Assembly (NCBI RefSeq): GCF_021190955.1
Contig: NZ_JAIOAO010000007.1
Location: forward strand, 62,001-126,000
Length of the DNA stretch: 64,000 nucleotides
Direction: 5' to 3'
Source: Parachryseolinea silvisoli
Lineage (GTDB): Bacteria > Bacteroidota > Bacteroidia > Cytophagales > Cyclobacteriaceae
Shown here: positions 53,797 to 62,241 of the stretch, one piece after another
Numbering within the stretch: the stretch's first letter is position 1
Layout: every line of letters begins with the position of its first letter
The notes under the pieces: model-generated
Seen by the model: only the letters and a program-made list of their open reading frames with translations
Database searches by the model: none
Told to the model about the DNA's origin: nothing
Made by a program: the position numbers and the translations under genes

Positions 53797-56700
53797 ATGT
53801 ATCTTAATTGTCACACGGCTTTTAGTTTTCGATACGGCACGTTGACGGTACAGAAGCTGTTTGACGAAGCGCGGCGATGTGGTGTTCACAAGCTGATACT
53901 GACGGAGATCAACAATACGGCTTCGTATCTGGAGATGCTGCGCCTGTGTCATGAGCATCGGCCTGGTGTCGATGGGTTAACGCTGTATGGGAAAGAGTCC
54001 TATGTGCTGGATGTTGCCGTCGGCGTGGAATGTCGCGGAGACGATAATGCGCTACTCTATATCGCCATCGCCCGGAATAACGCAGGTTTTGAAGAGCTCA
54101 ACCGGTTCCTGTCCCGATACAACCGGGAGCACAAGGCGTTGCCGGATCGAGCACCGGTATTTGATCAGGTAGTCATTATATATCCCCTTGGGCGTTGCGC
54201 GCCGGAGGTGTTGCGGCCACATGAATATATCGGGGTACGCCCGCAGGATCTGGGTCCACTGACGTTGTATACATCGTACCACGAGTATAGAGATCGGTTT
54301 GTTGCGCTACACCCGGTGACGTTTGCCAGCAAGACCGACTTTAACATGCATCGCTTGCTACGGGCGATGGCCAACAATACATTGCTGAGCAAGCTGCCTA
54401 AATCACAGGAAGCTCAACCCGACGAGATTATGTTGCCGCCGTCGGAACTACAGCAGCGGTATGCGCGCTTTCCGGAGCTGGTCGCGAATGCCGAAACCGT
54501 GATGGCGCAATGCTCGCTCGATTTGCTGCCCGGCGGTGATCAGAATAAAAAACACGTGCGCGGCAGTCGGGCCGCCGATCTCGCGTACCTGACCGAAGAG
54601 ACCTGGAAGGGATTTACACGGCGGTATGCGCATACGGACAAGGCTGTTGTACGTACGCGGATCGAGAAAGAGCTCGACATTATTAATAAAAAGGCCTTCG
54701 CTTCGTATTACCTGATTGCCTACGAGCTGACCCAATACGCGACACAACGCGGCTATGATTATGTAGGTCGCGGCAGTGGCGCGAACAGCGTGGTGGCGTA
54801 TTGTTTAGGAATTACCAATGTCGATCCGATCAAACTCGATCTTTACTTTGAGCGGTTCCTGAACGAAGAGCGCTCGTCGCCACCGGACTTCGACCTGGAT
54901 TTTTCGTGGGACAACCGTGACGAGATTTACCAGCATCTCTTTGACCTCTATGGCGAGCAGCACGTCTGCTTACTGGGCACGCACGTGACCTATCAGCGGC
55001 GATCGCTGTTGCGGGAGCTGGGCAAGGTCTTTGGCTTGCCGAAGGACGAGATTGAAGCACTGGCGGACAGCAGTGAATATATACCCGATCGCGAGGACAT
55101 TGCGCCGCTGATCTTGCGGTATGCCGAGCGCATGAAGGACTTGCCTTCGAACATGTCGATTCACGCGGGCGGCGTGCTAATCACCGAAGAGCCGATCTAC
55201 CGGTTTACAACGCTCGAGTTCCCGCCGAAAGGGCTGCCCGTGTCGCATTTCGAAATGCACAACGCGGAAGACTTCGGCATCTTTAAGTTCGACATTCTCA
55301 GCCAGCGTGGTCTGGGCCATCTCAAAGAAACCGTGCGGCACGTCAAACGCAACCAGGGCGAGCACGTGGACATTCACCAATTCGAGGCCTTTACGCAGGA
55401 CGAAGGTATCAAAGACCTGATGCGTACCGGGCGGACGATGGGTTGCTTTTACGTTGAGTCGCCTGCTATGCGGATGCTGCTGGGCAAGCTGCGCTGCGAT
55501 GATTACTTGACGTTGGTAGCCGCCAGCTCGATCATCCGGCCGGGAGTTGCCAGCTCGGGGATGATGCGCACCTACCTGGAACGTTTTCACGCGGCGCGGC
55601 GTGGTGAGTCGTATGCGTCAATTCACCCGATGATGGATGAGTTAATGCGTGATACGTTTGGGGTGATGATCTACCAGGAGGACGTGATCAAGGTGGCGCA
55701 CCACTTCGCGAAGCTTACGCTGACGGAAGCCGATGTGCTGCGGCGGGGTATGTCGGGGAAGTATCGTTCGCGTGAAGAATTTCAGCGTGTAGCCGACAGA
55801 TTCTATACATCCTGTCGCGCTCAAGGGTATGACGAGGCGGTGATCAAGCGGGTGTGGTATGAGATTGAGAGCTTCTCGGGCTATTCGTTTGCAAAGGGAC
55901 ACTCGGCGAGTTATGCGGTGGAGAGCTATCAAAGTCTTTTCCTCAAGGCGCATTACCCGCTGGAGTTTATGGTCGGGGTCATTAATAACTTTGGGGGCTT
56001 CTATAAGACCGAATTTTATTTTCATGAGGCGCGTATGCTGGGCGGGCAAATCTCGCCCCCTTGCGTGAACCATAGTGAATACCTGACGACAATTGAAGGG
56101 CGTGCGCTATACATCGGGTTTGTGCATGTCAAGAGCCTGGAGGAAAGGATTGCGCGGGAGATCTCCGTCGAACGGGCGCGCCAGGGCGCGTATACCAGCC
56201 TGGATAATTTCTTACGACGTCTGCCGCTGGGGTTGGAGCAAGTGCGGGTGTTGATCCGGATGGGCGCGTTTCGGTTCACGGGTAAGACTAAACCGCAGCT
56301 GTTGTGGGAGGCAATGTTGTTTTTCGGGCAGTCGCGGACGAAGCAACCGGCGGGGATGCAGACCTTGTTTGATACGGCGCCGAAAGAGTATCCGCTGCCC
56401 ACGCTGCAGCGGAACGCACAGGAGGATGCGTTTGATGAGATCGAGCTGTTGGGGTTCCCCTTGTGTGATCCGTTTCAATTGGTTTCGGGTGGGCATGTGG
56501 CAGATACTGCGGCACGGGAGCTTGTTGATTGTGTTGGGAAGCGGGCGTCGATTTTAGGGTATGTTGTGACGACGAAGACTGCCTGGACGCAGAAGCATGA
56601 GATGATGTACTTCGGGACGTTTTATGACCGATATGGCGAGGTGTTTGACACGGTGCATTTCCCAATTGTAGCGAAGCAGTTTCCGTTTCGCGGGCGGGGG

Positions 56701-56838
56701 TTTTATTACATCGAGGGAAAGGTGGTGGAAGATTTTGGGGCACCGATGATTGAGGTGCATGGATTTGAGAAGATACCAATGATTGATAAACGGGCGGAGT
56801 TGCCGGAATTGCCGGTCGGAATAGCGGGAAGGTACTGA
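53797..56838 (+). CDS. dnaE2: DnaE2-type DNA polymerase III alpha subunit (error-prone)
   Basis: The protein has 1013 residues, shorter than replicative DnaE (about 1150-1200) and in the range of DnaE2/ImuC. The polymerase signatures are GRGSGANSVVAYCLGIT, SPPDFDLDFSWDNRDEIYQHL and SIHAGGVLI. The N-terminal PHP domain is degenerate: its first motif reads LNCHTAFSF where HxHxxYS is expected, and the next is LTEINNT instead of LTDHN. Loss of metal ligands suggests no PHP nuclease, fitting a mutagenic polymerase. A C-terminal OB-like region follows (VGKRASILGYVVTTKTAWTQ). It belongs to a cassette with dinB, a 2H protein and recQ. Confidence 0.9.
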   Translation: MYLNCHTAFSFRYGTLTVQKLFDEARRCGVHKLILTEINNTASYLEMLRLCHEHRPGVDGLTLYGKESYVLDVAVGVECRGDDNALLYIAIARNNAGFEELNRFLSRYNREHKALPDRAPVFDQVVIIYPLGRCAPEVLRPHEYIGVRPQDLGPLTLYTSYHEYRDRFVALHPVTFASKTDFNMHRLLRAMANNTLLSKLPKSQEAQPDEIMLPPSELQQRYARFPELVANAETVMAQCSLDLLPGGDQNKKHVRGSRAADLAYLTEETWKGFTRRYAHTDKAVVRTRIEKELDIINKKAFASYYLIAYELTQYATQRGYDYVGRGSGANSVVAYCLGITNVDPIKLDLYFERFLNEERSSPPDFDLDFSWDNRDEIYQHLFDLYGEQHVCLLGTHVTYQRRSLLRELGKVFGLPKDEIEALADSSEYIPDREDIAPLILRYAERMKDLPSNMSIHAGGVLITEEPIYRFTTLEFPPKGLPVSHFEMHNAEDFGIFKFDILSQRGLGHLKETVRHVKRNQGEHVDIHQFEAFTQDEGIKDLMRTGRTMGCFYVESPAMRMLLGKLRCDDYLTLVAASSIIRPGVASSGMMRTYLERFHAARRGESYASIHPMMDELMRDTFGVMIYQEDVIKVAHHFAKLTLTEADVLRRGMSGKYRSREEFQRVADRFYTSCRAQGYDEAVIKRVWYEIESFSGYSFAKGHSASYAVESYQSLFLKAHYPLEFMVGVINNFGGFYKTEFYFHEARMLGGQISPPCVNHSEYLTTIEGRALYIGFVHVKSLEERIAREISVERARQGAYTSLDNFLRRLPLGLEQVRVLIRMGAFRFTGKTKPQLLWEAMLFFGQSRTKQPAGMQTLFDTAPKEYPLPTLQRNAQEDAFDEIELLGFPLCDPFQLVSGGHVADTAARELVDCVGKRASILGYVVTTKTAWTQKHEMMYFGTFYDRYGEVFDTVHFPIVAKQFPFRGRGFYYIEGKVVEDFGAPMIEVHGFEKIPMIDKRAELPELPVGIAGRY

Positions 56839-56913
56839 AAATTATCTACAAAACGCACGAAACCGTAGCCGGAATCGGAATCGCATTCGTTTGCGATTTT
56901 ATAAATAAAGTTG

Positions 56914-56926
56914 CGCAAACGTTGCG
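56914..56926. promoter_or_regulatory. LacI-family operator upstream of the LacI regulator
   Basis: CGCAAACGTTGCG has arms CGCAA/TTGCG around a centre containing CG, the form of LacI/PurR-family operators (compare the PurR box ACGCAAACGTTTGCGT). It is 33 bases before the start of the LacI-type gene, so autoregulation is probable. Confidence 0.6.
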
Positions 56927-56958
56927 GAGAATCCCCGAAGAGTTTTTAAACTTGTGGT

Positions 56959-58005
56959 ATGAAGTACAATCAGGTTACCATTAAGGACATTGCCCGCGAG
57001 CTGGGCATATCTCCTTCGACTGTTTCCAGGGCGTTGAAAGATCACCCGGACATTAGCCCGGAGACGAAAAAAGCTGTCAACGAGCTGGCCGAGAAACTGA
57101 ATTATCAACCCAACATAGTCGCGCTAAGCCTGCGCCAAAGTAAGACCAATACACTCGGGGTCGTCATCCCAGAGATTGTTCACTTTTTCTTCTCGACCGT
57201 CATTAGCGGTATTGAAGATGTGGCCTATAGCGCCGGGTACAACATCATCATCACCCAGTCAAACGAGTCACTGCAGCGTGAGAAGACCGACATCAAGGCG
57301 TTGTTCAACAGCCGTGTAGACGGTATGCTGATCTCGCTGTCGCGCGAGACAAACAGCTTCGAGCACATTGACGCTATGATGGCGAAAGGTGTGCCGATGG
57401 TGTTCTTTGACCGCGTATACGACTCCGCTAATTCCAGCAAAGTGATCGTGGACGACTTGAGCGGCGCCAAAGAGGCTACCCTGCACCTGATCGAGCAAGG
57501 CTGCAAGCGCATTGCGCACTTAGAAGGACCTCCAAACCTTGACATTACCAAGCAGCGTCTGCAAGGCTTCCGTGAAGCGTTGGCCGAGCACAACCTGCCC
57601 GTACACGAGGATCTGATCGTAAGCTGCCCGCAAGGTACCATTGAAGAGGGTAAAGCTGCGGCTGAGAAGCTGTTGAAGATGGCGAATCCACCGGATGCGA
57701 TCTTTGCTACGAACGACCCCGCTGCGATGGGTGCCATGCAGACTATCAAAGAAGCCGGTCTGAAAATACCGCAAGACATTGCGGTGGTAGGTTTCAGCAA
57801 CTGGTTCTTTAGCTCCCTGATGGATCCGCCGCTGACATCAGTCGACCAACCTGGTTTTGAAATGGGTCAGGAAGCAGCGAAGCTGCTGATCCGTCAGATC
57901 GAGGTGAAGTCGAAAGAACATATTGATCCTACACCGGAGACGAAGATTCTCAAGACACGTTTGATCGTGCGGGATTCTTCGCTGAAGTCGGGCAAGAAGA
58001 AATAA
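56959..58005 (+). CDS. LacI-family transcriptional regulator
   Basis: The 348-residue protein has an N-terminal LacI helix-turn-helix (VTIKDIARELGISPSTVSRAL, residues 6-26) with hinge helix PNIVALSLRQSKTN and a PBP1-like ligand domain (about 60-335) with VDGMLISLSRETN, HIEQGCKRIAHLEGPPN-like and IAVVGFSNWFFSSLMDPPL segments. It probably binds a sugar derived from alpha-glucans and represses or activates the following GH31 and MFS genes. It carries its own operator and ends at a terminator. The GFSN motif, instead of GFDD, in the ligand domain is typical of Bacteroidota members. Confidence 0.93.
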   Translation: MKYNQVTIKDIARELGISPSTVSRALKDHPDISPETKKAVNELAEKLNYQPNIVALSLRQSKTNTLGVVIPEIVHFFFSTVISGIEDVAYSAGYNIIITQSNESLQREKTDIKALFNSRVDGMLISLSRETNSFEHIDAMMAKGVPMVFFDRVYDSANSSKVIVDDLSGAKEATLHLIEQGCKRIAHLEGPPNLDITKQRLQGFREALAEHNLPVHEDLIVSCPQGTIEEGKAAAEKLLKMANPPDAIFATNDPAAMGAMQTIKEAGLKIPQDIAVVGFSNWFFSSLMDPPLTSVDQPGFEMGQEAAKLLIRQIEVKSKEHIDPTPETKILKTRLIVRDSSLKSGKKK

Positions 58006-58031
58006 GTCTTTTGAGTTTTTGAAGTTTAGGG

Positions 58032-58058
58032 AAGCCGCCTGAAAGGGCGGCTTTTTTT
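58032..58058 (+). terminator. Terminator of the LacI gene
   Basis: An 8-bp stem AAGCCGCC/GGCGGCTT with loop TGAAAG is followed by a run of T (58052-58058). The hairpin is strong, so the GH31 gene must have its own promoter. Confidence 0.9.
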
Positions 58059-58144
58059 ATTGCGGCTCATCGATACCAGGAGGATCAAGTGTGGTGGTGG
58101 CGGGCTGTGAGTCTGCTTTTTTATGCCATTTCAGCCGGTTGCGG

Positions 58145-58171
58145 GATTGCGGCTAACCAGTTACCGCAATC
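58145..58171. promoter_or_regulatory. Near-perfect palindrome upstream of the GH31 gene
   Basis: GATTGCGG and CCGCAATC form perfect 8-bp arms, extended inwards by TAAC/GTTA with one bulged C: 27 bases in all. It lies 82 bases before the chosen start at 58253. It may be a site for the LacI regulator (arms contain TTGCG, as in the operator at 56914) or a hairpin without a T-tract. Confidence 0.5.
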
Positions 58172-58252
58172 GATTTCTGTTTTTTAGTGCGCCACTAGCG
58201 TAGGTTTAATGGCTTGAATTCTTGTTACTTGATATGTAATCGCCACAAACAC

Positions 58253-60661
58253 ATGACCCTTAAGATCAATCGTACGCTCAATCAGAGCTTGGGAAATATT
58301 ACTTCGTGGCAGCGTGAGGCTGCCGGCGTTCAGGGAGAAACCAGTTACGGTGCATTCCGTGTGCAGTGCTACAACGACCACATTGCGCGCATCAGTGTAA
58401 CGCGCGACGAAGCGTTTGAAGATTTTTCATATGCTGTTGTCGCTTCACCACAAGGCGCTCCTACCCTGACGGAGCTATCAGGTTTTTTGGAATTGCGCAC
58501 AAATGCTTTTGTGTTGAAGATCAGTACGGCGCCAGTGCGCTTTAGTTTTTATACTCTGCAGGGACAACCGATCAATGAGGACGATGCCGCCTTTGGCACC
58601 AGCTGGAACGGGGAACAAGTTACCACGTACAAGAAGATACAGGCGGGTGAGCGCTTTATCGGCCTGGGCGAAAAGACGGGACCACTCGACCGCAAAGGGC
58701 AAGGGTATCAGAACTGGGCGACGGATAGCTTTGCTTATTCACCCGGGCAGGATCCGCTATATTGCTCTATTCCTTTTTACATCGGCGTACACAACGGTGT
58801 GGCCTATGGTATTTTCTTCGATAACAGCTTTAAGTCGTTCTTCAACTTTGGTGCGTCGAACGATCGCTTTGCAAGCTTTTATGCCGACGCCGGTGAGATG
58901 AATTATTATTTCATTCACGGAAGCTCTGTCGCCGAAATCATTCGCCAGTATACGCACCTGACGGGCCGAATGGAGATGCCGCCGCTGTGGAGTATTGGTT
59001 ATCAGCAATGCCGCTATAGTTATTATCCCGATAAAGAAGTATTGAACCTGGCACGAACATTTCGCGAAAAGGATATTCCGGCGGATACGATCGTGTTCGA
59101 CATTCACTACATGGACCAGTATAAGATCTTTACCTGGAACAACCGCGACTTCGCAGACCCCGCGATCCTGCTGACACAGCTGCGCGACATGGGCTTTCAC
59201 GTGGTCGTGATGTGCGACCCGGGTATCAAGGTTGAAGAGGGTTATGCCACGTACGACGCAGGCATGCGGGAGAATATCTTTATTCAATACCCCGACGGCA
59301 CGCCATACACCGGGCAGGTATGGCCGGGGTGGTGTCACTTCCCGGACTTCTCCAACCCGCGGGCGCGCACCTGGTGGCAAGAGCAGTTCAAGGAATATGT
59401 GGCATTGGGGATCGATGGCTTCTGGAACGACATGAACGAAATCGCCACCTGGGGCCAGATGTTGCCCGAGCTGATGACGATGGATTTTGAAGGTCAGCAA
59501 GCAACGATGCGCCGCGGCCGAAACTTATACGGCTTCCTGATGGCCCGCAGTACGTACGAAGGTACCAAGGCCCTGCTGGGGGGACGGCGGCCGTTTAACC
59601 TGACCCGGTCGGGCTACTCGGGCGTGCAGCGCTATGCGGCCGTCTGGACGGGCGACAATGTGGCGTACGACGAGCACATGCTTTTGGGGGTGCGACTCGT
59701 GAACAGCATGGGGCTGTCGGGGATCGCCTTTGCGGGATACGATGTCGGTGGCTTTGTGGGCGATGCCAACTCGAAGCTGTTTGCACGCTGGGTATCGATC
59801 GGTACTTTCTCTCCGTTCTTCCGCGGCCACTCGATGATCAACAGCCGTGACTCCGAACCGTGGGCCTACGGTGAAGAGGTGGAACAGATCTCGCGCAATT
59901 ATATTAAGTTGCGTTACCAACTCCTGCCCTATTTGTATTCGCTCTTTCACGAAGCCAGCGAAACGGGCATGCCGGTGCAGCGCTCGCTGGCGATTGACTA
60001 TACCCACGACCGGAAGGTGTACGACGGCCAGTTTCACAATCAATACCTCCTGGGGCCATCGCTGCTGATTGCGCCGGCTGAAAGCACGAAAGAATTTATC
60101 AAAGTGTATTTGCCAGAAGGCGATTGGTATACGCTTTATACCGGCCATAAACACACGGGGCACGCGGAAGTGATTACCGAGTGTCCGGTACACCGGCTGC
60201 CGGTGTTTGTGAAGGCGGGGGCACTTCTTCCGCTGAAACCTGCCGCGCCTAATACGCAGGTGGTGAGCGAGCTGCTGATTCTGCACCTCTACACCGGCAA
60301 GCAGAACTCGACGTTTGTTTACTACGAAGACGACGGCGCGACGTTCGAATACCAATCCGGTATATATGCCCGGCGACAACTGGCGTACTACGCCGCGGCG
60401 CGCAAGCTGGTGGTGGGCACTACGGAGGGCACATACGTTTCGCCGGTGAAGAAGCTCAAGATTGTGTGGCACGGATTGGATGAGCATCCGACAGAGGCGT
60501 TGGTCCAGGGCGACCCGGTGGTGATCCATCCCGACGTGAGCCAGTTCCTGGCGGCGTTGGAGAAGTTCGACCCGTTCTTCGATCCTGAACCGGCCCCTCA
60601 GGAGGCAGTGTACAGCGCGGAGATCGCCTATACCGCCGGCGAGATCGTGGTCCAGTGGTAA
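58253..60661 (+). CDS. GH31 alpha-glucosidase
   Basis: I take the start at 58253 (MTLKINRTLNQS) rather than 58214 (MNSCYL). The protein of 802 residues has the GH31 pattern: N-terminal beta domain (about 30-220), the (beta/alpha)8 barrel with nucleophile Asp393 in FWNDMNEIATWG, GTFSPFFRGHSM with RDSEPW, and a C-terminal beta domain. There is no signal peptide, so the enzyme is cytosolic and likely cleaves maltose or related alpha-glucosides brought in by the MFS transporter 66 bases downstream. Substrate specificity within GH31 (alpha-glucosidase versus alpha-xylosidase) cannot be fixed from the sequence. Confidence 0.92.
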   Translation: MTLKINRTLNQSLGNITSWQREAAGVQGETSYGAFRVQCYNDHIARISVTRDEAFEDFSYAVVASPQGAPTLTELSGFLELRTNAFVLKISTAPVRFSFYTLQGQPINEDDAAFGTSWNGEQVTTYKKIQAGERFIGLGEKTGPLDRKGQGYQNWATDSFAYSPGQDPLYCSIPFYIGVHNGVAYGIFFDNSFKSFFNFGASNDRFASFYADAGEMNYYFIHGSSVAEIIRQYTHLTGRMEMPPLWSIGYQQCRYSYYPDKEVLNLARTFREKDIPADTIVFDIHYMDQYKIFTWNNRDFADPAILLTQLRDMGFHVVVMCDPGIKVEEGYATYDAGMRENIFIQYPDGTPYTGQVWPGWCHFPDFSNPRARTWWQEQFKEYVALGIDGFWNDMNEIATWGQMLPELMTMDFEGQQATMRRGRNLYGFLMARSTYEGTKALLGGRRPFNLTRSGYSGVQRYAAVWTGDNVAYDEHMLLGVRLVNSMGLSGIAFAGYDVGGFVGDANSKLFARWVSIGTFSPFFRGHSMINSRDSEPWAYGEEVEQISRNYIKLRYQLLPYLYSLFHEASETGMPVQRSLAIDYTHDRKVYDGQFHNQYLLGPSLLIAPAESTKEFIKVYLPEGDWYTLYTGHKHTGHAEVITECPVHRLPVFVKAGALLPLKPAAPNTQVVSELLILHLYTGKQNSTFVYYEDDGATFEYQSGIYARRQLAYYAAARKLVVGTTEGTYVSPVKKLKIVWHGLDEHPTEALVQGDPVVIHPDVSQFLAALEKFDPFFDPEPAPQEAVYSAEIAYTAGEIVVQW

Positions 60662-60727
60662 TACGCGGCTTGATAGTCTCTTCGTTTTTCGACACATTCG
60701 TGGATTCAATCGTTTGAACTTCGCCTG

Positions 60728-62071
60728 ATGCAACCTACCGCCCCCCCTTCCAAACCCCGTTTGTCGTTCTGGCAGATCTGGAACATGAGCTTTGGTTTTT
60801 TTGGTATCCAATTTGGTTTTGCCTTGCAGAATGGCAATGCTTCCCGCATCCTCGGCATCTTCGGCGCCGATGTGGAGCACCTGTCGTGGTTCTGGCTGGC
60901 GGCGCCGTTGACGGGCATGATCGTGCAGCCCATCATTGGTTATTATTCCGACCGTACCTGGACGCGGCTGGGACGCCGCCGTCCGTACTTCCTGGCCGGT
61001 GCGGTAGCGGCATCGGTAGCGATGTTGTTTATGCCAAATGCCGATATACTGGTGCATGCATTACCAACCCTCTACGCTGCGGCAGGCATTCTAATGATCA
61101 TGGATGCTTCCTTTAATGTGGCCATGGAGCCGTTCCGCGCGTTGGTAGCCGACTTGCTGCCTTCCGACCAACGTACGCTTGGTTTTTCCATTCAGACCTG
61201 CCTCATCGGCATAGGTGCGGTGATTGGATCGTTCCTGCCGTCTATTCTTTCGTCGTTTCTTGGGTTTGATGAAGCACTGCCCAAGGGTGAGGTGCCATTT
61301 TATCTTTCACTTTCATTTTACATTGGCGGCGCCGTGTTTTTGTCGGCCATTTTGTGGACTGTATTCACGACGCGGGAGTCACCGTATCAACATCACGACA
61401 CCGCCGAGGGACAGGGCCACGGCCTACGCCAGATTGCCGCCGATTTTGCCGCGATGCCGCGCACGATGCGGCAGCTCGGCCTAGTACAATTCTTCTCCTG
61501 GTTTGCGCTATTCTCCATGTGGGTATTTAGTACACCAGCCATTGCGACACACGTGTATGGGCTGGCCGCCAGCGACACATCGTCGGTAGCGTACCAACGT
61601 GCGGGCAACTGGGTAAGCTCATTGTTTGGTATTTACAATGGTGTGTCGGCCGTATATGCTTTGCTCCTGCCCTACCTGGCGTTTAAGCTGGGCCGTCGCA
61701 CCACGCACGCGGTCTCCCTGATGGCGGGTGGTCTGGGGCTTATTTCCATCTATTTCATTCACGATCCTGCATGGCTGGTAATATCCATGGTGGGGGTCGG
61801 TATTGCGTGGGCCAGCATTCTGGCGATGCCGTATGCCATCCTGGGTGGTGCGCTGCCGGCGCATAAGATGGGGCTCTACATGGGCATCTTCAACTTCTTC
61901 ATTACACTGCCCCAAATCGTTAATGGCGTTATCGGCGGCCCGGTGGTGAAATACCTGTATGCCTCGCAGGCCATCTACGCGTTGGTGACGGCGGGCGTCT
62001 TCATGCTGCTGGGTGCGGTCTCTGCGCGATTTATTGACGACTCTGAGGATCGTGCGCATCTGCCCGCATAA
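60728..62071 (+). CDS. MFS sugar transporter (SLC45/GPH-like)
   Basis: This 447-residue membrane protein has about 12 transmembrane segments and the MFS loop motif YYSDRTWTRLGRRRPYFLAG between TM2 and TM3, typical of SLC45-like and maltose-type sugar porters. The start MQPTAPPSKPRLSFWQIWNMSFG gives a short cytoplasmic tail and TM1 with the FGFFGIQFG motif. It likely takes up disaccharides (maltose, sucrose) with protons across the inner membrane for the GH31 enzyme encoded just upstream. The last residues are polar (DDSEDRAHLPA). Confidence 0.92.
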   Translation: MQPTAPPSKPRLSFWQIWNMSFGFFGIQFGFALQNGNASRILGIFGADVEHLSWFWLAAPLTGMIVQPIIGYYSDRTWTRLGRRRPYFLAGAVAASVAMLFMPNADILVHALPTLYAAAGILMIMDASFNVAMEPFRALVADLLPSDQRTLGFSIQTCLIGIGAVIGSFLPSILSSFLGFDEALPKGEVPFYLSLSFYIGGAVFLSAILWTVFTTRESPYQHHDTAEGQGHGLRQIAADFAAMPRTMRQLGLVQFFSWFALFSMWVFSTPAIATHVYGLAASDTSSVAYQRAGNWVSSLFGIYNGVSAVYALLLPYLAFKLGRRTTHAVSLMAGGLGLISIYFIHDPAWLVISMVGVGIAWASILAMPYAILGGALPAHKMGLYMGIFNFFITLPQIVNGVIGGPVVKYLYASQAIYALVTAGVFMLLGAVSARFIDDSEDRAHLPA

Positions 62072-62194
62072 AAGTATGCATGCAGCGGTTCATCCCCGCT
62101 AAAGCGATCTAAAAGGTGTTTTTCCGGGTCAAAAATTACATATCTCCGTATGACCGACGTGGTACACCTGTTTACTTTTTCGTGCCCGGCTGAT

Positions 62195-62202
62195 TAACTT
62201 TG
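62195..62202 (+). promoter_or_regulatory. Promoter of the conserved lipoprotein gene
   Basis: TAACTTTG is an exact -7 match; a TTTA is found 20 bases upstream (62171-62174), at a fitting -33 distance. It lies 40 bases before the start at 62242, so the leader is short. Confidence 0.6.
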
Positions 62203-62241
62203 GTCTATTATTTGACTGACCTCTCTTATACCTACCATTTT

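Noticed and set aside
59525-61057. A 510-codon open frame on the - strand
   Set aside because: It is antisense to the GH31 and MFS genes and rich in Arg/His/Gln, as expected for a shadow of GC-biased codons.
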